NCBI RefSeq assembly: GCF_024320865.1
Contig: NZ_JANDBD010000008.1
Span: 62,001 to 126,000, forward strand
DNA: 64,000 nt
From: Mycolicibacterium arenosum
GTDB taxonomy: Bacteria; Actinomycetota; Actinomycetes; Mycobacteriales; Mycobacteriaceae
Direction: 5' to 3'
Shown: piece after piece, positions 60,216 to 64,000 of the stretch
Layout: every line of letters begins with the position of its first letter
Position numbering within the stretch: the stretch's first letter is position 1
Made by a program: the position numbers and the translations under genes
The notes under the pieces: generated by a model
Told to the model about the DNA's origin: nothing
Seen by the model: the letters and a program-made list of their open reading frames with translations, nothing else
Database searches by the model: none

Positions 60216-60292
60216 CTGCCCTACAGGATGGTGCTGGCGAGTGAGATCGCACACATCACCTCGCCGAATGTCCCAGCCCTAGGAGATTGCCG

Positions 60293-61774
60293 ATGGCGAC
60301 GATCAGCACCCCCGAGTATTTGCTCGACAAGGCCAAGCGGCGGTTCACACCGTCGATCACCAACTTCCCCGGCATGGGCGCACTCGAGCGCAGGCTGTTG
60401 CAGACCGACTTCCCGCAGAAGCCGATGGCGACCCCGCCGCCCGGCAGCGACCTGAAGACGATCATGGGCGACGCGGGGCTGCCGGTCGTCGGCCACATGG
60501 TCGAGATGTTCCGCGGCGGCCCCGACTACCTGCTGCACCTCTACCGCAAGTACGGCCCGCTCTACTACGCCGACTCCCCCGCGCTCGCCGCGGTCGCCGC
60601 ACTCGGCCCCGACGCCGCGCAGGCCGTCTACTCGAATCGCAACAAGGACTTCTCGCAGCAGGGCTGGGTGCCGGTGATCGGCCCGTTCTTCCACCGCGGC
60701 CTGATGCTCCTCGACTTCGACGAGCACATGTACCACCGGCGGATCATGCAGGAGGCGTTCGTCCGCACCCGGCTGGTCGGATACCAGGAGCAGGTCGACC
60801 AGGTCGTCACCCAGGTCATCGCCAACGACTGGGTCACGAACGACTCGCGGTTCCTGATGTATCCCGCGATGAAGGAACTCACGCTCGACATCGCGTCGAT
60901 GGTGTTCATGGGCCACGAGCCGGGCTCCGACCACGAACTCGTGACGAAGGTCAACAAGGCGTTCACCACCACCACCCGTGCGGGCAACGCGATCATCCGC
61001 ACCGGTGTCCCGCCGTTCACGTGGTGGCGCGGCCTGAAGGCACGCGAACTGCTCGAGGACTACTTCCGCGCCCGTGTCGCCGAGCGCCGCGGCAAGGAGG
61101 GCTCGGACCTGCTGACGGTGTTGTGCCAGACCGAGGACGAGGACGGCAACAAGTTCTCCGACGACGACATCGTCAACCACATGATCTTCCTGATGATGGC
61201 CGCGCACGACACGTCGACGTCCACGGCCACCACGATGATCTACCACCTGGCGAAGAATCCGGAGTGGCAGGAACGCTGCCGCGACGAGTCCGACCGTCTC
61301 GGTGACGGTCCCGCGGACATCGAATCGCTCGACAAGCTCGAGTCTCTGGATCTGGTGATGAACGAGTCGATCCGGCTGGTGACGCCGGTGCAGTGGGCGA
61401 TGCGCCAGACGGTGCGCGACACCGAGCTCCTCGGCCACTACCTGCCCAAGGGCACCAACGTCATCGCGTACCCGGGCATGAACCACCGGCTCGAGGAGTT
61501 CTACCCGGACCCGATGAAGTTCGACCCGCTGCGCTTCACCGAGCCGCGCAACGAGCACAAGCAGCACCGCTACGCGTTCTCCCCGTTCGGCGGCGGCGCG
61601 CACAAGTGCATCGGCATGGCCTTCGGCCAGTTCGAGGTGAAGACGATCCTGCACCGACTGCTGCGTAAGTACCGGCTGGAACTGCCGCACTCCGGTTACA
61701 CCACCGAGTGGGACTACGGCGGCATGCCGGTGCCCAAGGACGGGATGCACATCGTCCTGCGACCGCTGCGCTGA
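60293..61774 (+). CDS. cyp136: Cytochrome P450 CYP136
   Basis: 493 residues. I-helix MMAAHDTSTST (acid-alcohol pair replaced by Asp-Thr), ExxR in NESIR, and the heme loop FSPFGGGAHKCIG with axial Cys about 439. Near-identical blocks to the M. tuberculosis CYP136 as I remember it, including the N-terminal MATI. The substrate is unknown; a role on sterol- or terpenoid-like molecules has been suggested. ATG 60293 is used although a TTG two codons upstream is open. Control by the divergent TetR is likely. Confidence 0.93.
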   Translation: MATISTPEYLLDKAKRRFTPSITNFPGMGALERRLLQTDFPQKPMATPPPGSDLKTIMGDAGLPVVGHMVEMFRGGPDYLLHLYRKYGPLYYADSPALAAVAALGPDAAQAVYSNRNKDFSQQGWVPVIGPFFHRGLMLLDFDEHMYHRRIMQEAFVRTRLVGYQEQVDQVVTQVIANDWVTNDSRFLMYPAMKELTLDIASMVFMGHEPGSDHELVTKVNKAFTTTTRAGNAIIRTGVPPFTWWRGLKARELLEDYFRARVAERRGKEGSDLLTVLCQTEDEDGNKFSDDDIVNHMIFLMMAAHDTSTSTATTMIYHLAKNPEWQERCRDESDRLGDGPADIESLDKLESLDLVMNESIRLVTPVQWAMRQTVRDTELLGHYLPKGTNVIAYPGMNHRLEEFYPDPMKFDPLRFTEPRNEHKQHRYAFSPFGGGAHKCIGMAFGQFEVKTILHRLLRKYRLELPHSGYTTEWDYGGMPVPKDGMHIVLRPLR

Positions 61775-61775
61775 C

Positions 61776-62168
61776 GTGCCGAACGAATCGTCAACTCGGC
61801 GAGACGGATTGGCGACCGCGGGCATCGTCTCGCTGGCCGCGATGCGGATCGGCATCGGCGCCATGGCGTGGGCCAAGCCGGACCTGACCGCGAGACTGTT
61901 CGGCTTCTCCGAACCCGACGGCCAGGCGCGCTACGCGTGGCGGCTGTTCGGCGTCCGTGACGTCGTCGTCGGACTGGGCACGGTGACGTCCCGCGGCGAC
62001 CGGCGCAGAAGCTGGGCGGCGGTCGGCCTCGCGTGCGATGTCGCCGATGGCGCGGCGGGCACGCTGGGCAGGGCGGACGTGAAGCCGATCAGCGCGGCCG
62101 CGATGATCGGAGTGCCCGCTGCGGCAGTCGGTTTCGGCGCCTGGGCGCTGACCAGGGGCGGCCGCTAG
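61776..62168 (+). CDS. DUF4267 small membrane protein
   Basis: 130 residues with three or four hydrophobic helices (LATAGIVSLAAMRIGIGAMAW; VRDVVVGLGTV; SAAAMIGVPAAAVGFGAWAL). GTG start one base after the cyp136 stop, so it is co-transcribed with it. The function is unknown. Its stop overlaps by 4 bases the stop of the convergent LeuA-domain gene. Confidence 0.8.
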   Translation: MPNESSTRRDGLATAGIVSLAAMRIGIGAMAWAKPDLTARLFGFSEPDGQARYAWRLFGVRDVVVGLGTVTSRGDRRRSWAAVGLACDVADGAAGTLGRADVKPISAAAMIGVPAAAVGFGAWALTRGGR

Positions 62169-62641
62169 CAGGCGAGCCTGTTCGCGCACGCCACGACGGC
62201 GCTCAGCGCCGACTCGGTGGCGTCGTCCGACACGCCCATGCCCCACTCGGCGTGCGCGCCGTCGGTGCCCCGCACGAACGTCGTGATGCCGGCGGCCGAA
62301 TCGAGCTGGTGGAACCTCAGCAGTTCCACGGGAACCCCACGGGCGTGCAGCATGACCGTCAGGGCGGCGACGGGACCGCTCCCGGCGGCGGTGCAGGTGC
62401 TGATGGAGTCGCCGACGGCGATGGTGGCGCGGTAGTTGCGGGCTTGCGGCCCCAGCCTGCTCGCCGGCCGCTGCGCATCGGTGCACTCCCATTGACGTAG
62501 TCGCACCGGCCCGCCGGCGGGACTGTGGCTGGCGATGACTCGGGTCCAATCCATCTCGGCGACCTCCTCACGCAGGCCGCGCGGCAGAGGCGCGTCGAAC
62601 AACTCCGCGAAACGCGACTGGGGTTGTGGTGGAGCGGTCAT
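62165..62641 (-). CDS. Stand-alone LeuA allosteric (dimerisation) domain protein
   Basis: 158 residues. Residues about 70-158 resemble the C-terminal leucine-binding regulatory domain of 2-isopropylmalate synthase (GSGPVAALTVMLHARGVPVELLRFH, AEWGMGVSDDATESALSAVVACANRL); the catalytic barrel is absent. It may bind leucine or a related amino acid, or pair with LeuA. The ATG at 62641 has GAGAGAAG about 9 bases upstream. The preceding 110 bases look like an amino-acid attenuator with a leaderless leader peptide, which supports a link to branched-chain amino acids. Confidence 0.8.
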   Translation of the reverse strand: MTAPPQPQSRFAELFDAPLPRGLREEVAEMDWTRVIASHSPAGGPVRLRQWECTDAQRPASRLGPQARNYRATIAVGDSISTCTAAGSGPVAALTVMLHARGVPVELLRFHQLDSAAGITTFVRGTDGAHAEWGMGVSDDATESALSAVVACANRLAC

Positions 62642-62644
62642 GGC

Positions 62645-62740
62645 GTCGGTCTTCTCTCGTTGACGAGTGACCGACTGGCAGTAGCTTCCGACCCACAGCG
62701 GGGGGTCGGTCCGAGATCAGACCCCGCTGTGGGGAGCTAC
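62645..62740 (-). promoter_or_regulatory. Candidate attenuator: mutually exclusive stem-loops before the LeuA-domain gene
   Basis: Pairings on the transcript: (1) long-range GTAGCT/AGCTAC (62735-62740 with 62681-62686) plus CCCCACAGCGGGG-type arm against CCCCGCTGTGG (62722-62732 with 62693-62703); (2) local hairpin CCGACCC/GGGTCGG (62703-62709 with 62688-62694); (3) a stem GTCGGTC/GACCGAC with inner CTCGT/ACGAG (62645-62675) covering the ribosome-binding site. Segment 62705-62711 (GACCGAC) can instead pair with 62669-62675, opening stem 3. Pairings 1 and 2 compete because they share bases. Confidence 0.6.
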
Positions 62741-62758
62741 TACGAGGATGTGACGCAC
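62717..62758 (-). CDS. Leaderless leader peptide rich in Ile/Leu/Val codons
   Basis: GTG (62758-62756) opens 13 codons and a TGA: M-R-H-I-L-V-V-A-P-H-S-G-V. Four consecutive branched-chain codons (Ile Leu Val Val) sit where the ribosome would cover the first arm of the long-range stem, as in classical attenuators. A -10 element TACTGT lies 7 bases upstream of the GTG, so the mRNA would begin at this codon. Too short for similarity; real only if the attenuator is real. Confidence 0.5.
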   Translation of the reverse strand: MRHILVVAPHSGV

Positions 62759-62765
62759 GGAAGCG

Positions 62766-62795
62766 ACAGTAGACCTCGTCGCACAGGTGGCGCAA
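62766..62795 (-). promoter_or_regulatory. Promoter of the LeuA-domain transcript
   Basis: -10 TACTGT (62766-62771) and -35 TTGCGC (62790-62795), spacer 18. Predicted start of transcription at the leader GTG (62758). Confidence 0.5.
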
Positions 62796-62823
62796 ACACC
62801 TTTTCGGCTAGGGTTCTGCGGCT

Positions 62824-63576
62824 GTGACGGTCGCCGAGTGGTTCCTGCTCTTCGCGGCGGGCATCGGTGGCGGCCTGGCGGGCAGCATCGCGGGCCTGGC
62901 CTCGGTGTCCACCTATCCCGCCCTGCTGCTGATCGGCCTGCCGCCGGTCACCGCCAACGTCACCAACACCGTCGCGCTGGTGTTCAACGGCGTCGGTTCG
63001 GTGTCGGGGTCGCTGCCCGAACTCCGCGATCAGCGGGACCTGCTCAGGAGGTTCGTGCCGATCGGCGTCGCGGGCGGAGCGGCGGGCGCGGCCCTGCTGT
63101 TGACCATTCCCGCCGAGGGCTTCGAGAACGCCGTGCCGATCCTGCTGGCCTCCTCGGCACTCGTCATCGCGCTCCCGCATCGCAAGGACGCCGAGCCCGC
63201 GCCACCGACCACCGCGCGGACGGTTCTGATCGGTGCGGCCCTGTTCGGGATCTGCGTATACGGAGGCTTCTTCGGCGCGGCGGCCGGTGTACTCATGCTC
63301 GCGCTCTTCCTGCGCGTCGGCGCCCGCACGCTGGCCGACGCCAACGCGACCAAGAACGTCGTGCTGGGCGTCGCAAACCTGGTGGCCGCGGTGATCTTCA
63401 TCGTGTTGTCGCCGGTCGCCTGGACCGCGGTGGTGCCGATGGCGCTGGGATGCCTGCTCGGGGCGCGGCTGGGGCCCGTGGTGGTCCGCCGGGCACCTGC
63501 GGGGCCGATGCGGCTGGTGATCGCCGCCGCGGCACTCGCGCTGGCGATCAAGCTCGGGTTCGACACCTACCGCTGA
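62824..63576 (+). CDS. TSUP (TauE/SafE-type) membrane transporter
   Basis: 250 residues with seven or eight hydrophobic helices. Family motifs: AAGIGGGLAGSIAGLASVSTYPALLLIGLPPVTANVTN near the N-terminus and GGFFGAAAGVLMLALF as the second repeat. TSUP proteins export sulfite, sulfonates or other small anions; the substrate here is unknown. GTG start; divergent from the LeuA-domain unit, so the two promoters share the 62759-62823 gap. Confidence 0.87.
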   Translation: MTVAEWFLLFAAGIGGGLAGSIAGLASVSTYPALLLIGLPPVTANVTNTVALVFNGVGSVSGSLPELRDQRDLLRRFVPIGVAGGAAGAALLLTIPAEGFENAVPILLASSALVIALPHRKDAEPAPPTTARTVLIGAALFGICVYGGFFGAAAGVLMLALFLRVGARTLADANATKNVVLGVANLVAAVIFIVLSPVAWTAVVPMALGCLLGARLGPVVVRRAPAGPMRLVIAAAALALAIKLGFDTYR

Positions 63577-63579
63577 GGC

Positions 63580-64000
63580 TCACTCGAACGGGTTGTCGCC
63601 CTTGGCCACCCGTGTCCCGAGCTCCAGGAGGCCGACGGCGGACTCGTGCAGACGCTCCCCCGCTTCGCGATTGGCCCGGCCCGCCAGGTACCGCGACCAC
63701 GTGCCCTCGATGACGATGCCGAGCTTGAAGCACGCGAGCGCGACGTACCAGTCGAGCGCGTCGGCGGTTCGCCCGCTCGCGGCGAGGTAGGCGTCGAGAA
63801 GCTCGGCGCGTGTTGCCAGTCCGCCGAGCGAGGCCAGTTCGGCGCCGGCGTTGATCGTGTTGATCCCGCTCGGCCAGCACACCATCATCCAGCCGAGGTC
63901 CAGCAGCGGATCGCCGACGGTGCACATCTCCCAGTCGATGAACGCCGCCAACTCGGGTCGCTCACGATGGAGCAGGACGTTGTTCAGGTGAGCGTCGCCG
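63580..64000 (-). CDS. Phosphotransferase (APH/ACAD10-like) family protein, C-terminal part
   Basis: The gene enters from beyond base 64000; 139 codons are visible. Brenner-type motif GDAHLNNVLL followed by FIDWEMCTVGDPLLDLGWMM gives the catalytic loop and the metal-binding DWE of aminoglycoside phosphotransferase-fold kinases. In mycobacteria such proteins usually accompany acyl-CoA dehydrogenases. The substrate is unknown. Confidence 0.88.
   Translation of the reverse strand, partial: GDAHLNNVLLHRERPELAAFIDWEMCTVGDPLLDLGWMMVCWPSGINTINAGAELASLGGLATRAELLDAYLAASGRTADALDWYVALACFKLGIVIEGTWSRYLAGRANREAGERLHESAVGLLELGTRVAKGDNPFE

Overview
The window is a GC-rich (roughly two thirds G+C by eye) chromosomal segment of a mycobacterium, most likely a fast-growing or environmental Mycolicibacterium. 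The order of recognisable genes (pfkA-gatA-gatC, an ACT protein, ligA, lpqA, mnmA-iscS, etfAB, the methylglucose-lipopolysaccharide genes, echA17, serB, ctaD, fecB, adhC, nrdF, nrdEIH, dinB2, cyp136) follows the M. tuberculosis Rv3010c-Rv3059 interval as I remember it. The PPE/ESX genes that lie near lpqA in M. tuberculosis are absent. Additional genes include mmcO, a CoA ligase, a second-type class A PBP and an HD-GYP regulator. No rRNA, tRNA, CRISPR array, prophage or intact insertion sequence was seen.

Layout. 1-5.4 kb: translation and DNA replication housekeeping (pfkA end, GatCA amidotransferase, LigA). 5.4-10.2 kb: copper oxidase, YjbR protein, acyl-CoA ligase and two secreted proteins. 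10.3-15.98 kb: MetE-like protein, LpqA-like lipoprotein, tRNA thiolation pair MnmA/IscS, and an acyltransferase pair resembling ornithine-lipid enzymes. 16-20.2 kb: nitroreductase-SDR-SDR operon and etfBA. 20.4-32.4 kb: the probable methylglucose lipopolysaccharide (MGLP) locus (methyltransferase, GH57 enzyme, GT4 glycosyltransferase, hexapeptide acyltransferase, PQQ lipoprotein, two more methyltransferases, EchA17). It is interrupted by a DUF222/HNH (13E12-type) gene broken by one in-frame stop, a small secreted repeat protein, and a second decayed HNH copy.

32.3-37.5 kb: Nudix hydrolase, ABC ATPase, a YczE membrane protein with a tiny upstream ORF divergent from a MocR regulator, and SerB. 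37.5-42.4 kb: cytochrome aa3 subunit I, FecB, AdhC and a probably frameshifted hypothetical gene. 42.5-52.4 kb: class Ib ribonucleotide reductase in two transcription units (nrdF, and nrdHIE), each preceded by a pair of NrdR-like boxes at the same 32-bp spacing. Between them lie an HD-GYP/LuxR regulator, a TetR regulator, a geranylgeranyl-reductase-like flavoprotein, a LysR effector domain without HTH, and DUF5997. 52.5-58.6 kb: FMN reductase, class A PBP with PASTA and a polyproline tail, TetR, DinB2 and an AAA ATPase. 58.6-64 kb: SDR, TetR, CYP136, DUF4267, a stand-alone LeuA regulatory domain, a TSUP transporter and the 3' part of a phosphotransferase-family gene.

The most interesting signal is in front of the stand-alone LeuA-domain gene (62.64-62.80 kb). 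A promoter appears placed to start transcription exactly on a GTG. That GTG opens a 13-codon peptide rich in Ile/Leu/Val codons. It is followed by mutually exclusive stem-loops, the last of which covers the ribosome-binding site of the gene. This looks like a branched-chain amino-acid attenuator using a leaderless leader peptide. Several other genes also have a TAnnnT box 5-7 nt before their start codon, consistent with leaderless transcripts.
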